A stretch of 64,000 nucleotides of DNA from Treponema sp. OMZ 787 (GTDB lineage Bacteria > Spirochaetota > Spirochaetia > Treponematales > Treponemataceae). The notes below the pieces were generated by a model. That model ran no database searches. It worked only from the letters and a program-made list of their open reading frames with translations, and was not told where the DNA came from. The stretch lies in contig NZ_CP051198.1 in NCBI RefSeq assembly GCF_024181225.1, positions 1,240,001-1,304,000 of the forward strand, written 5' to 3'. Position 1 is the stretch's first letter, and each line of letters opens with the position of its first letter. The position numbers and the translations under genes are program-made. Positions 7,965-17,000 of the stretch are shown one piece after another.

Positions 7965-8387
7965 ATGACTGAAACTTGGCTTTTTTTACCTGATAATTTG
8001 ATGACCGTTCTCTATGAGGAGCAAAAGTTGATTCAAAGTCTTTTGCCGTTTCCGTTCCGTAAGACAATCCCTTTTTTTAAAACAAAAGAAAAATTTGACA
8101 GCCTTACAATCTATCCGCCTATTTTGCATAATTCTTTAATTGTAAGACCTTGTAATTCTCTTAACTCGTTTGAACTGAATGGAGGCTTTGTGTTGGGAGA
8201 TGCCGGAGATAAAGCCGAAAGCATAATTTTAAACCTTGAAAGCTTAAAGCAAAAAACAAAATCACCTGTTTTTTCCGAGTTAAGCTGCCGCAGCTGGTAT
8301 TATGCAGATGTCGAATTTAATGAAGAAAAAAGCGGCCTATGCACATGGAGCATCAAAAACAAGCTCTGGCAAAAGGCCGCTAAATAA
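7965..8387 (+). CDS. Hypothetical protein
   Basis: This 140-residue soluble protein has no signal peptide or membrane segment, and I do not recognise a family. It starts 2 bases after the MBL-fold gene, so it belongs to the same transcript as the acetyltransferase and pentapeptide genes. The N-terminus (TWLFLPDNLMTVLYEEQKLI) is followed by beta-rich sequence with paired Cys and Trp residues near the end (SELSCRSWYY, GLCTWS). It converges with the Wzi-like gene 15 bases away. Confidence 0.6.
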   Translation: MTETWLFLPDNLMTVLYEEQKLIQSLLPFPFRKTIPFFKTKEKFDSLTIYPPILHNSLIVRPCNSLNSFELNGGFVLGDAGDKAESIILNLESLKQKTKSPVFSELSCRSWYYADVEFNEEKSGLCTWSIKNKLWQKAAK

Positions 8388-8402
8388 TGATGTACTTATT
8401 GT

Positions 8403-10139
8403 TTAATAAGAAATTTTTACACCTACTTTAAAGTAATGATTAAACTCTTTTCCGACAGCCTGTTCTCTCCAAGCTTTTAGCTGTTTATTAGCCTCATTTA
8501 AAATATCTTCAGCAGATGATGAATCATTAATTCCGGTTGATTTTTTATAAATATGCCTGTTTACTCCCGGATTTATATTTGCTTCAAAAGTATAACCTAG
8601 CTTAACCTGTATCAAACCGCCGGATTTTAAGATTGGGAGGTTAACTACACCCTCTAATCCAAGCTGATTGATATATTGAATTGTCTGTTGGGTTAGGAAT
8701 GGGGTGGAGTAAAGGAAGGCATGAGGCCAGCCTTTAGTATCATATCCTGATCCTGATGTAATAGCAGAATGATTATGAACCGAACCATCGGTCGGATATT
8801 TTTCAGTTGTAAGATAGTCTTTTAAAAGTATAGGATCTTTAATACTTTCCGTAACATTAGCATGGCGAATAAATGTATTTGATAAATTTATATCAAAACA
8901 TTCAAGGGGTTTGAATTTAGTTTTAATGGTTATGCGATCTGAGTTTGGCTGTAAGTTACTTCCTAGAGGTCTCCCATCATGAGTATAGTTTTCATAATTG
9001 GGTTTTCCAGGAATTCCATCGTGAAAATGTGTGTAGCAATATGGGGTAACAAATGTATAATTTAAGTCTATCATGGTAAACCAGTGTGATTTAGGCACAG
9101 TGTATGAAATGCCAAATTGTCCTGCCATTCTCCATTTTGCATCTTTTTTAAATTTTACAATTTCATTAAAACCTATATCATCGGCATATATTACTCCATC
9201 TATTCTTAATCCTGAAATTGGTTTTGCAGTAAACATCAATCCGAGTAAGCTATTGTCGGGAAAACCATACAGTCCCTGACTTACAAAGTGTATTGAAAAA
9301 GGTAAAAAATAAATCGGTTCCAGTCTTCCGCCATATATAATAGTTTCAATAAATCCTATTGAAAGCCATGGTAATGGGCGTACACTCAGGGAATGTAATG
9401 TCAGAAATTTATTAGGTGTCTTGTAACCTGTTCCAAAATCATTTTTAGCTGTAAGAGTAAGAAAAGACTGGCTGTATGTCCAGTTATTTTTGTTCATAAC
9501 AAAATTAAATTGTCCTTGATGTACAGCTTGCCTTCCTATTATTATATTTGAATCATAAAAAGGTCCGAAGCTAGTTCTTGCAATTCCTGCTGTTAAATAA
9601 TATTCAGGTGTTCCTATAGCTGCTCCTGTATTAAAATTCCATAAAGCTTTAATTTTTCCTATAGACACATCATCAGTTGGAGCATCATATTTGGAGTAAT
9701 TAAATTGAGTATGTGCAACCGTATATTCAGGATATTGGTTCGTGAGGAGAGGGCTTAGAGTTCCTGAAACCGTTAAATACTTGGAAAGTTCGTAATTTAT
9801 ATCTAGAAAAGGTTGTAATACAAATTCGGTAATTTTTTGAGGAAATTTTGCATCTAAATCTACTCCGGCTCCAAAATGAAATATTCTACCAAATAATCGG
9901 TTATAATGATTTTGAGCTATTTTCCTTTGTCCTCCATCCCCCTTTTCAATAATATGATTTAGTATTCTTTTTATTTCCTGTAAAGGATAAGGCTTTAAAT
10001 AGGAGTTATCATTAAGCAAGCCCATATTTTCCCATATTTGTATGTCTTCATACAATGGATCAAATATGTCTACCGCGGCTTGCGAAAAAATCGATAGCCC
10101 GAAAATCATAAAAATGACAATAAAAATTTTATTTTTCAT
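8403..10139 (-). CDS. Wzi-like outer-membrane beta-barrel protein
   Basis: This 578-residue protein has a clear signal peptide (to about SQAAVD). The rest alternates aromatic and polar residues in the pattern of beta-barrel strands and ends in the strand YFKVGVKISY, typical of Bam substrates. The internal block LHSLSVRPLPWLSIGFIETIIYGGR resembles the capsule-assembly Wzi family, in which an 18-strand barrel retains surface polysaccharide. It therefore probably sits in the outer membrane and may organise surface glycans. AAGGAAT precedes the ATG. The Wzi link is recognition of one block plus overall layout, so the function is tentative. The divergent neighbour is a glycosyltransferase. Confidence 0.65.
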   Translation of the reverse strand: MKNKIFIVIFMIFGLSIFSQAAVDIFDPLYEDIQIWENMGLLNDNSYLKPYPLQEIKRILNHIIEKGDGGQRKIAQNHYNRLFGRIFHFGAGVDLDAKFPQKITEFVLQPFLDINYELSKYLTVSGTLSPLLTNQYPEYTVAHTQFNYSKYDAPTDDVSIGKIKALWNFNTGAAIGTPEYYLTAGIARTSFGPFYDSNIIIGRQAVHQGQFNFVMNKNNWTYSQSFLTLTAKNDFGTGYKTPNKFLTLHSLSVRPLPWLSIGFIETIIYGGRLEPIYFLPFSIHFVSQGLYGFPDNSLLGLMFTAKPISGLRIDGVIYADDIGFNEIVKFKKDAKWRMAGQFGISYTVPKSHWFTMIDLNYTFVTPYCYTHFHDGIPGKPNYENYTHDGRPLGSNLQPNSDRITIKTKFKPLECFDINLSNTFIRHANVTESIKDPILLKDYLTTEKYPTDGSVHNHSAITSGSGYDTKGWPHAFLYSTPFLTQQTIQYINQLGLEGVVNLPILKSGGLIQVKLGYTFEANINPGVNRHIYKKSTGINDSSSAEDILNEANKQLKAWREQAVGKEFNHYFKVGVKISY

Positions 10140-10185
10140 AAATTATTCCTTATCGTATAAAAATATATTATCACAAGTGAAAAAC

Positions 10186-10214
10186 AGAATATAGAATACA
10201 AAATAAAAAGTCAA
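10186..10214 (-). promoter_or_regulatory. Promoter for the Wzi-like gene
   Basis: On the minus strand TTGACT (10209-10214), 17 bases, then TATTCT (10186-10191). Transcription would begin near 10179, about 40 bases before the ATG. Confidence 0.55.
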
Positions 10215-10229
10215 TATATAAGTTTTATG

Positions 10230-11372
10230 CTATACCGTGTCAAAATTCCATATAAAATCTACTATATCATTCAGCCCATTCCTTATATTCATTTTTTTTA
10301 TTTGATCCCGTGTTTCTTCAAGTATCTCTTCATCGGAAAATATCTCTGATACTTTTTCTACAATGTTTTTAGGTTTTGGAATGTACCACCCAAGTTTATT
10401 TTGCGTAATATATAGCATATTTCCGAGTTCCTGCCCTCTTATGTAGGTAGAAATAATGACCGGCTTTCCTATGCATATGGATTCCATTAGAGTTGCAGGT
10501 CCTCCTTTTGTTATAATACAATCAGCGATATTCATTAGATCAGGCATAAATGAAACAAATCCGAATATTTTAATATTTTTGAAATTGTAAAAATGAACTA
10601 AATATTCAAGACTGTGTCTCAGAGGACGGTTTTTCCCGCATACTACAATTAAGAAAATTTCCGCTTTCTTTTTGATAAAGGCTTGTACTATTGAGTTTGC
10701 GTTTTTTAATCCTTCTCCCCCTCCGACTATCAATACTATTTTTTTATCTTTGGGAATTCCTAATTTTTCTTTTATTGAAGCTATTTGATCTTGAGTATAT
10801 GGTTTATCAAATTTTTCTGAAAGAATCAAAGGAAATTGATGCAGCTTGTCGGAAGGAAACTTGTGTTTGTTTATGGCTTCAAGTAAAGCTTTTTTTGAAA
10901 AAACAATGAGCTCGGTGTTTTTTTCAAAAAACCATATAGGATGTACCGTAAAAGGATCCATTACTATGCTGATTAGCGGAATATTCGGGTTTACTCTGTT
11001 TATGGCTTCTCTGCATATCGGGATAAGGGTATGATGTAAACATACGAGTTTTGTAATTTTGTTTGACTTTAAAAAATTTACTAAATTAGGAACAGTGTAA
11101 GGGGTTATTAATTTTTTTAAAAGATGGAGCATGGGGCTTAAAGCATATAGTTGGTAAAATGCAACATATCCGGGTTCAAAATAGTTTGTAGAGGCTAAAT
11201 ATCCCTTTTCAAAAAAGAATTTTAAAAACCAAGCACCCTGATCAAAGCCATCTTTTAAATGACATTCTGCCTGATCCGGGTATAAATCCATTAGTTTGGC
11301 TGATAGAGCTTTTGCTCCAGCTATATGCCCGGCTCCTGTTTTTAAATATATAAATCCGATTCTCTGTTTCAT
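10230..11372 (-). CDS. MGDG-synthase/MurG-like glycosyltransferase (GT28)
   Basis: The protein has 380 residues from the ATG at 11372. The N-terminal half begins with GFIYLKTGAGHIAGAKAL, the Gly-rich loop of galactosyl-diacylglycerol synthases, with LVCLHHTLIPICREAI and VMDPFTVHPIWFF following as in that family. The C-terminal half has IVGGGEGLKNA and CIITKGGPATLMESICIGKPVI, the nucleotide-sugar binding region of GT28 enzymes. It likely transfers a hexose from a UDP-sugar to diacylglycerol at the inner membrane. T. denticola is reported to contain glycosyl diglycerides, which fits. I chose ATG 11372 over a TTG at 11396 because the TTG lies within a promoter spacer. Confidence 0.78.
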   Translation of the reverse strand: MKQRIGFIYLKTGAGHIAGAKALSAKLMDLYPDQAECHLKDGFDQGAWFLKFFFEKGYLASTNYFEPGYVAFYQLYALSPMLHLLKKLITPYTVPNLVNFLKSNKITKLVCLHHTLIPICREAINRVNPNIPLISIVMDPFTVHPIWFFEKNTELIVFSKKALLEAINKHKFPSDKLHQFPLILSEKFDKPYTQDQIASIKEKLGIPKDKKIVLIVGGGEGLKNANSIVQAFIKKKAEIFLIVVCGKNRPLRHSLEYLVHFYNFKNIKIFGFVSFMPDLMNIADCIITKGGPATLMESICIGKPVIISTYIRGQELGNMLYITQNKLGWYIPKPKNIVEKVSEIFSDEEILEETRDQIKKMNIRNGLNDIVDFIWNFDTV

Positions 11373-11378
11373 TCTAAC

Positions 11379-11407
11379 AGTATAACCAAAAATCAATAAA
11401 ATAACAA
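11379..11407 (-). promoter_or_regulatory. Promoter of a leaderless transcript (glycosyltransferase)
   Basis: On the minus strand TTGTTA (11402-11407), 17 bases, then TATACT (11379-11384), then only six bases (GTTAGA) before the ATG at 11372. No Shine-Dalgarno is present. The predicted start of transcription coincides with the start codon. Confidence 0.6.
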
Positions 11408-11428
11408 GCTATTGATTCTTGTACCTTC

Positions 11429-11457
11429 TTGACAACTCAGTCATAAAAGGATAACCT
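11429..11457 (+). promoter_or_regulatory. tpiA promoter
   Basis: TTGACA (11429-11434), 17 bases, then TAACCT (11452-11457). The -35 is perfect and the -10 is weak. The leader would be about 40 bases and contains the strong Shine-Dalgarno AGGAGG before 11503. Confidence 0.5.
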
Positions 11458-11502
11458 ATTTAGGATGAATGAGGGCTTTTGGCCTAAATTTTAGGAGGAA
11501 AA

Positions 11503-12255
11503 ATGAAAAAGTTTTACATTGCAGCAAATTGGAAGATGAACATGAACAGGGCTGAGGCCAAGAGCCTTGCAGAGGAAATGAAGGCCGGTCTAAAAGACGG
11601 AAAAAACAAGTACATGATAGCTCCTTCATTTACCCTTTTGCAGGATGTTGCATCCGTTCTTAAGGGTTCCAATATTTTGCTGGGAGCTCAAAATATGGGC
11701 TTGGAAGAAAAAGGTGCTCATACGGGGGAAGTTTCTGTCCTGCAGCTTTTGGATGTAGGAGTTCAAACAGTCATCTTAGGTCATTCCGAAAGACGGCATA
11801 TATATAAAGAAACCGATGATCTTATCAATAAAAAGGTAAAACTTGCATTAAAACACGGTCTTGAGGTTATCCTATGTGTCGGTGAGCTTCTTGAAGAGCG
11901 CGAGGCAGGGCATGCCGAAGCCGTATGTGAAAGGCAGATAAAAAAAGGCCTTGCAGATGTATCTGTAAAAGATTTGGATAAGGTAACGATTGCTTATGAG
12001 CCTGTTTGGGCAATAGGTACCGGAAAAAATGCAAGTCCGGAAGATGCTGATGCTATCCATTCTTCAATAAGAAAGACCTTAGACGGGCTTTACGGTGAAA
12101 AGGCTGCTAAAGACATGATAATCCAGTACGGAGGCTCCATGAAGCCGGAAAATGCCGAAGGCCTTTTAAAAAAGCCTAATATCGACGGAGGCTTAATAGG
12201 CGGTGCCGGCCTTAAAACGGAAACTTTTTTGCCGATAGCCTTGTTTTCCGAATAA
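11503..12255 (+). CDS. tpiA: Triosephosphate isomerase
   Basis: This glycolytic enzyme interconverts dihydroxyacetone phosphate and glyceraldehyde 3-phosphate in the cytosol. Its 250 residues are the normal length. The catalytic landmarks are all present: AANWKMN with the substrate Lys, LGHSERR with the electrophilic His, AYEPVWAIGTGK with the catalytic Glu and the mobile loop, and IDGGLIGGAGLK with the phosphate-binding Gly pair. AGGAGG lies 5 bases upstream of the ATG. It is the first gene of a short run with a small exported protein and secG. Confidence 0.97.
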   Translation: MKKFYIAANWKMNMNRAEAKSLAEEMKAGLKDGKNKYMIAPSFTLLQDVASVLKGSNILLGAQNMGLEEKGAHTGEVSVLQLLDVGVQTVILGHSERRHIYKETDDLINKKVKLALKHGLEVILCVGELLEEREAGHAEAVCERQIKKGLADVSVKDLDKVTIAYEPVWAIGTGKNASPEDADAIHSSIRKTLDGLYGEKAAKDMIIQYGGSMKPENAEGLLKKPNIDGGLIGGAGLKTETFLPIALFSE

Positions 12256-12295
12256 AACCTTAAAATGACAGGCTTAAACAATATTTTTTTTCTAC

Positions 12296-12324
12296 TTGAA
12301 AAAATGAGAATAAAATGCTAGTAT
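12296..12324 (+). promoter_or_regulatory. Promoter for the small exported protein
   Basis: TTGAAA (12296-12301), 17 bases, TAGTAT (12319-12324). Transcription would start near 12331, giving a leader of about 63 bases with GGAGG before the ATG at 12394. Confidence 0.5.
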
Positions 12325-12393
12325 CTTAATGACTGTAATAGTTGTTTAGCTTTACAGTATAATAAAATAACTTAAGTTTGGAGGGTTATTAAC

Positions 12394-12765
12394 ATGAAAA
12401 AGAAATTTTTTGCGATTACTATTATGGCTTTATTGGTTTTGGCTGTTTTTGCCGAAAATCCTGCTCTTGTAAAGCCTAAAACAGAAAAAATTGAGATTAA
12501 AGATAGGCCGTCTGCCGTAATTTATTGGACAAAGATGGATATCCCCGGGTTGGAAAATCAGTTTGAATTTTATCTTACCTATGAAGAGAATAACGACAGC
12601 TTTGATGAAGCTATCAGCGAAAAAATCATTATGGAATTTATCGCCGAATACAAAAGGACTAATGTTTTTTCAAAATTTGAAGTTGAAGATCTAAAGGCTG
12701 CTTCAAGAGGAAAAACAAAGACAACCGTCTTAAAAAGGGTTATTTTTAGAAAGGTAAAGGCCTAA
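12394..12765 (+). CDS. Small exported protein of unknown function
   Basis: This 123-residue protein has a clean N-terminal signal peptide (MKKKFFAITIMALLVLAVFAE, probable cleavage after VFA), so it is likely periplasmic. The mature part is charged and has mixed alpha/beta character, with no Cys. I recognise no family. GGAGG precedes the ATG at good spacing, and the gene has its own promoter candidate, which suggests sizeable expression. It lies between tpiA and secG. Confidence 0.7.
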   Translation: MKKKFFAITIMALLVLAVFAENPALVKPKTEKIEIKDRPSAVIYWTKMDIPGLENQFEFYLTYEENNDSFDEAISEKIIMEFIAEYKRTNVFSKFEVEDLKAASRGKTKTTVLKRVIFRKVKA

Positions 12766-12771
12766 GACCTC

Positions 12772-12820
12772 TTGAAACTTTTATAATTTTTTTGTAAATT
12801 ATAGGGCATATTTTTATAAT
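12772..12820 (+). promoter_or_regulatory. Two overlapping secG promoter candidates
   Basis: TTGAAA (12772-12777)-17-TAAATT (12795-12800) would give a ~26-base leader carrying TGGAG. TTGTAA (12792-12797)-17-TATAAT (12815-12820) matches consensus better but would start transcription only ~6 bases before the ATG at 12833, removing the Shine-Dalgarno. Confidence 0.45.
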
Positions 12821-12832
12821 TGGAGTTAGATT

Positions 12833-13186
12833 ATGGGTGGTTTAGGTATTGCTTTGTTGGTACTTTTTGTCATAATTTGTGCGATTATTATCTTTTTGGT
12901 TCTACTACAAAATGAGGAAGGAGATAGTTTGGGCGGCCTTTTTTCTGGCGGAAGCAACTCGGCCTTCGGTTCAAAATCGAGCAATGTATTAACAAGAGCT
13001 ACTTATGTTGTTGTTGCCCTGTTTTTTGTAACGACCTTTTTATTGGCCCTTATTACAAAAAGCCCGTCGGATTCAGGTTTATCCGAAGAGGCAATGAAAA
13101 AACAAACTGAAACATCAACTGAATGGTGGAAAACCGACAGCGGTACTGATAATGCCGACGGTGAAACCAAAAAAGACGGTGAGTAG
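12833..13186 (+). CDS. secG: SecG, preprotein translocase subunit
   Basis: This 117-residue SecG has the expected two membrane segments (residues ~4-25 and ~54-76). Between them is the conserved cytoplasmic loop LLQNEEGDSLGGLFSGGSNSAFGSKSSNVLTRATY. It is part of the SecYEG channel and assists SecA-driven export. The tail after residue 80 is acidic and polar, a common variable region. TGGAG precedes the ATG and a strong terminator follows the stop. Confidence 0.93.
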   Translation: MGGLGIALLVLFVIICAIIIFLVLLQNEEGDSLGGLFSGGSNSAFGSKSSNVLTRATYVVVALFFVTTFLLALITKSPSDSGLSEEAMKKQTETSTEWWKTDSGTDNADGETKKDGE

Positions 13187-13190
13187 TTGA

Positions 13191-13223
13191 AAAAGAGATA
13201 CCGATAAATACGGTATCTCTTTT
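13191..13223 (+). terminator. Rho-independent terminator after secG
   Basis: AAAAGAGATACCG (13191-13203), loop ATAAATA, CGGTATCTCTTTT (13211-13223), followed by more T residues. It is a perfect 13-base stem ending in a T run. Confidence 0.9.
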
Positions 13224-13307
13224 TTTTAAATTTGTGTATCCATACCTTATTTTGTGTATTTTATGCCTAATATTGAAAGAAAAAGTATTAAATAAGGTCT
13301 AAAGGCC

Positions 13308-13337
13308 TTGACGGAATTCCTTTTTTCCATTTACAAT
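13308..13337 (+). promoter_or_regulatory. Promoter of the phoH-pgpH-ybeY-corC unit
   Basis: TTGACG (13308-13313), 18 bases, TACAAT (13332-13337). Transcription would begin near 13344, leaving a 14-base leader that holds AGAGG before the TTG start at 13358. Confidence 0.6.
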
Positions 13338-13357
13338 AGACTACTAGAGGTTTATAT

Positions 13358-14299
13358 TTGGAAGACGCATATACAATAGTATTAAAAGATGAACAAGTGC
13401 TTTCCGCTCTTTGCGGTGCCAATGACAGAAACTTGGATTTTCTTGAGCAATATCTTGGTGTCCCTGTCGTTTGCCGAGGGAATGAGGTAAGCGTGCTAAG
13501 TGCCGATGATGAGGTTTGTAAAAAATTTCAGCATGTGGTTGATAAGGCTGTAAATTCATCTGAAATCAAATCCGGCAATTCATCGGAATATATCGAATCT
13601 CTCATATCAACCATAAATGTTGCGGATAAACAGGATCTTTCCTCCGGCTGTATTCATATTCCGCGGGGAATACGTTCGGTATATCCTAAAAATCCCCATC
13701 AGCTGGAATTCATCAGCTCTATCCGAAATAATGATATAAGTTTCGGCCTTGGTGCTGCCGGTACAGGAAAAACCTATTTGGCTGTTGCCTGTGCACTCCA
13801 GATGCTTATGTCGCGGCAAATGCGTAAGATTGTTTTTACTCGGCCTGTAGTAGAGGCAGGAGAGAGTTTAGGCTTTTTGCCCGGCGACCTTGTTCAAAAA
13901 ATTACTCCGTATTTAAGGCCTCTTTATGATTCCATAGAGCTATTGATGCCTTTTGAGCTTATACGCCAAATGGAAGAGTCGAATATGTTTGAGGTGGCTC
14001 CCTTAGCCTATATGCGGGGAAGAACTCTTCACAATGCGGTAGTAATCTTGGATGAGGCTCAAAATACCACGAAAGAGCAAATGAAGATGTTTTTGACGAG
14101 AATGGGGGAGGGTTCCAAGCTGATTATAACCGGCGATCCTTCACAATCCGATATTTCATCATCTAAAAATTCCGGGCTGGTACATGCTGCAAATCTTTTA
14201 TCTAAAATTCGGGGGATAGGTATAGTACAATTTTCTTCTGAAGATGTTGTGCGTCATTCCCTTGTGCAAAAAATAATTAAAGCTTATGACAAAGAATAA
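13358..14299 (+). CDS. phoH: PhoH family ATPase
   Basis: This 313-residue protein is of the PhoH (PhoL/YbeZ) family. It carries a ~100-residue N-terminal KH-like region, Walker A GAAGTGKTYLA near 129-139, GESLGFLPGDL and Walker B VVILDEAQNTT, with the family's terminal RHSLVQKIIKAY. These ATPases are linked to RNA and ribosome maturation and are usually encoded next to ybeY, as here. The start is TTG, selected because AGAGG sits 7 bases upstream and no ATG fits. The next gene overlaps by 14 bases. Confidence 0.92.
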   Translation: MEDAYTIVLKDEQVLSALCGANDRNLDFLEQYLGVPVVCRGNEVSVLSADDEVCKKFQHVVDKAVNSSEIKSGNSSEYIESLISTINVADKQDLSSGCIHIPRGIRSVYPKNPHQLEFISSIRNNDISFGLGAAGTGKTYLAVACALQMLMSRQMRKIVFTRPVVEAGESLGFLPGDLVQKITPYLRPLYDSIELLMPFELIRQMEESNMFEVAPLAYMRGRTLHNAVVILDEAQNTTKEQMKMFLTRMGEGSKLIITGDPSQSDISSSKNSGLVHAANLLSKIRGIGIVQFSSEDVVRHSLVQKIIKAYDKE

Positions 14300-16538
14300 A
14301 AAAGAAAGTAAATTCAAAGAAAAAATATCTTCTCTCTGTTTGATATTTAAAAGAAATAAGGCCTTTGTGATTGCGGTTGCGGTCAGCTTTTTGGTTTTGG
14401 CTGTGATGGTTTATATCAACGCTTATGAGAATTCCGGCTTTTCCAAGTTGGCTATTTCTGATTTTGAAGTAGGAATGGTCTCTGATAGGGATGTAATTTC
14501 AAACCGCAGTATTACTGTCATTGATGAAAAAGCTACCGAAATAAGAAAGGAAGCGGCTAAGCATTCAGTCAGAGCTGTTTTTTATAGGGACAGCTTGGTT
14601 TCCGAAAAAATGATAAGAGACTACTCGGAATTTGCGGGTTATATAATACGTTTAAAGGATTCAGCAAAGAGTTTTACGGCCTTTAAATTTATGGTAATGG
14701 AAAAATATCCCGTTCTTCTTTCGGAACAGGATTTGGAAAATATATATAATACTAAAGATTTTTATGAGATTACTTCTGCAGCCCTCAGTATGTTAAAGCA
14801 ACTTTTTGATATAGGTATAATCGAGATGCCCCTCAACGGTATGGGAGAGCTGCATGATTCCGAGATAAGTTTAGGGTTGAGTCAAAATCAAAAGCAGTCT
14901 TATACAAATGTGTTTATTGCAAACCTTGTTTTATTCTACAATGTACGGGATCAAATTAAAAGTTTTCTTTCGGATGTAAAAAAATCAAAACTTGAATCCT
15001 ATGTTTTGAGTATCGTTCTGCCCTTTGCCCAGCCCAATATTTTATTTGATGCTGAAGAAACCGAGAAAAGAGTTGAAGAAGCCCTAAAAAAGGTTGTTCC
15101 GGTAAAGATAAATATAGAAAAAAATCAAAAGATTATAAAAAGAGGCTTTATAATATCTGAAGATGGCTATACGCGTTTAAAAGCCTATGTCGGCGACGGA
15201 AGGTATATCGATTTTATGCAGATTGCTGCTGCCTTAATTTTTATAGGCTTATCGCTTATAATAAGTCTTTTTTTGTTTTCTGAAAGAATCATAGGGGAAA
15301 GTCTCGATTTTAAATTCAGCTTACTTATTTTAATCTCTTTCGATTTGGTTTATATATTGATTCTTTTTATTTCGAGACTTTCAATATTTTCTTATCCGCT
15401 TGATATTGTTCCCATATTGCCGGTAACTTTTTTAACTATGCTGATAGCAGCTTTAATCTCAAGAAAAATTTCGGTTTTTTCCGTCTTTGTCTTTTCCCTT
15501 GCAGTTTTCGGTGCAACAGGCTTTAAAATTCAGCCGACCTTGTTTGCCGTTCTTTCAGGGCTTGCTGGTGCCGGTATGGTAAATATTAAGGGCCGAAGGA
15601 TGGATCTGATTAAAACTGCATCCGGGTTAATTTTGGTTCAGCCTATAATTTTGCTATGTATGTTTGCAATTTTCCCGGGCTCTGCAAGCGATAAATCGGT
15701 GCTTTTATTGGGTACTGCGGGCAGCGGCTTTATAAGCGGTATCTTGGTTTTGGGCTTTTTGCCTATTTTAGAAACCTTGATGAATGTTCCCACGAGTTTT
15801 AGGCTGATGGAATTGTCTGATCTTAATTCGCCCATTATGAAAAAAATGCTTATTACAGTCGGCGGAACCTACAATCATTCGATGATGGTAGCATCCTTGG
15901 CCGAAAGTGCCTGCCGCGAAATAGGAGCAAATTCGATTTTGGCAAGAGTAGGAGCCTATTATCATGACATAGGAAAGATGGAGCAGGGGGAATACTTTGT
16001 AGAAAATCAGACAAATTATAATAAACACATGGACATAAATCCCCGTCTTTCGGCTACGGTAATAAGAAGCCATGTAAAAATAGGTATAGAAAAAGCAAAG
16101 CAACTGCGGCTGCCTCAGTCCGTTATAGATATAATCGCTGAACATCACGGGAACAGCTGTATATCCTATTTTTATGCAAAGGCAAAGGAACTTGATCCCA
16201 ATGTAGACATCGAAGATTTTTCTTATCCCGGAACGCCTCCGCGTTCAAAAGAATCGGCCGTTGTCATGCTGGCCGATATAGTTGAAGCAGCCTGCCGGAC
16301 CTTGGAAAAACCGTCGGTTCCCCGTTTGGAAAAATTTATAGATGAACTTGTTGCGGGAAAAATCAAGGCAGGGCAGCTTGATAACTCGGAGCTTACATTC
16401 CGCGAAGTCAGGATTATAAAGGCCGCCTTCGTCAAAATTTTAGCCGGCTACTATCATTCCAGAATAGAATATCCAAATCAAAAAACTGAGGCAGAAACTA
16501 ATCAGGTTCAGCCTCAAAAGGAAAATAATAATGTCTAA
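14286..16538 (+). CDS. 7TM-HD protein, PgpH-like cyclic-di-AMP phosphodiesterase
   Basis: This 750-residue protein has an N-terminal membrane segment (~28-47) and an extracytoplasmic 7TMR-HDED domain to ~310. Seven hydrophobic segments follow (~315-500), then a cytoplasmic HD domain. The HD domain has GTYNHSMMVASLAESA, YYHDIGKM (His-Asp at ~560), HPRL-equivalent NPRLSATVIRSHVKIG and EHHGNSCISYFYAKA. PgpH enzymes hydrolyse c-di-AMP to pApA. The gene lies between phoH and ybeY, the usual order. All metal ligands of the HD domain appear intact. Confidence 0.88.
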   Translation: MTKNKKESKFKEKISSLCLIFKRNKAFVIAVAVSFLVLAVMVYINAYENSGFSKLAISDFEVGMVSDRDVISNRSITVIDEKATEIRKEAAKHSVRAVFYRDSLVSEKMIRDYSEFAGYIIRLKDSAKSFTAFKFMVMEKYPVLLSEQDLENIYNTKDFYEITSAALSMLKQLFDIGIIEMPLNGMGELHDSEISLGLSQNQKQSYTNVFIANLVLFYNVRDQIKSFLSDVKKSKLESYVLSIVLPFAQPNILFDAEETEKRVEEALKKVVPVKINIEKNQKIIKRGFIISEDGYTRLKAYVGDGRYIDFMQIAAALIFIGLSLIISLFLFSERIIGESLDFKFSLLILISFDLVYILILFISRLSIFSYPLDIVPILPVTFLTMLIAALISRKISVFSVFVFSLAVFGATGFKIQPTLFAVLSGLAGAGMVNIKGRRMDLIKTASGLILVQPIILLCMFAIFPGSASDKSVLLLGTAGSGFISGILVLGFLPILETLMNVPTSFRLMELSDLNSPIMKKMLITVGGTYNHSMMVASLAESACREIGANSILARVGAYYHDIGKMEQGEYFVENQTNYNKHMDINPRLSATVIRSHVKIGIEKAKQLRLPQSVIDIIAEHHGNSCISYFYAKAKELDPNVDIEDFSYPGTPPRSKESAVVMLADIVEAACRTLEKPSVPRLEKFIDELVAGKIKAGQLDNSELTFREVRIIKAAFVKILAGYYHSRIEYPNQKTEAETNQVQPQKENNNV

Positions 16539-16998
16539 TTCGATTACTGTTTCATTTAACGATGAACCTCCGGGGTCTATAGACCCTGTAAGAGTTGAAA
16601 ATTTTATATCTGAAGTTCTAAAAGATCTAAACTTGAAAAATTGGGATATTTCGTTGCTGTTTTGTGATGATGATTTTATTCAAAATCTGAATAAACAGTA
16701 TAGGAATATCGACTCGCCAACAGATGTGCTTTCATTTGAGCAGGGGGACGAGTACTTTGACGAAGCCGGTGAAACAAGGTTTATGGCCGGAGATATAGTT
16801 ATAAGTATTGACAGTCTTAAGTTTAATGCCGAAGAATTTAATGTAGAAATAAATGAAGAGCTAAAAAGACTGATTGTACACGGCATTTTGCATTTGAACG
16901 GGATGGATCATTCGGATAACTCTCCCGAGCAGGAGATGCTTAAATTTCAAGAAGAATTGCTTATGCAATATAAAAATATAGAGATTTATCGGGTATAG
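16531..16998 (+). CDS. ybeY: YbeY, endoribonuclease / rRNA maturation factor
   Basis: This 155-residue metalloprotein has the UPF0054 signature HGILHLNGMDHSD (three zinc-binding His, residues ~113-125). Upstream lie PTDVLSFEQGDE and GDIVISIDSLK, both conserved in YbeY. It takes part in 16S rRNA 3'-end processing and ribosome quality control. It overlaps pgpH by 8 bases, and AAAGGA precedes its ATG. Confidence 0.95.
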   Translation: MSNSITVSFNDEPPGSIDPVRVENFISEVLKDLNLKNWDISLLFCDDDFIQNLNKQYRNIDSPTDVLSFEQGDEYFDEAGETRFMAGDIVISIDSLKFNAEEFNVEINEELKRLIVHGILHLNGMDHSDNSPEQEMLKFQEELLMQYKNIEIYRV

Positions 16999-17000
16999 TT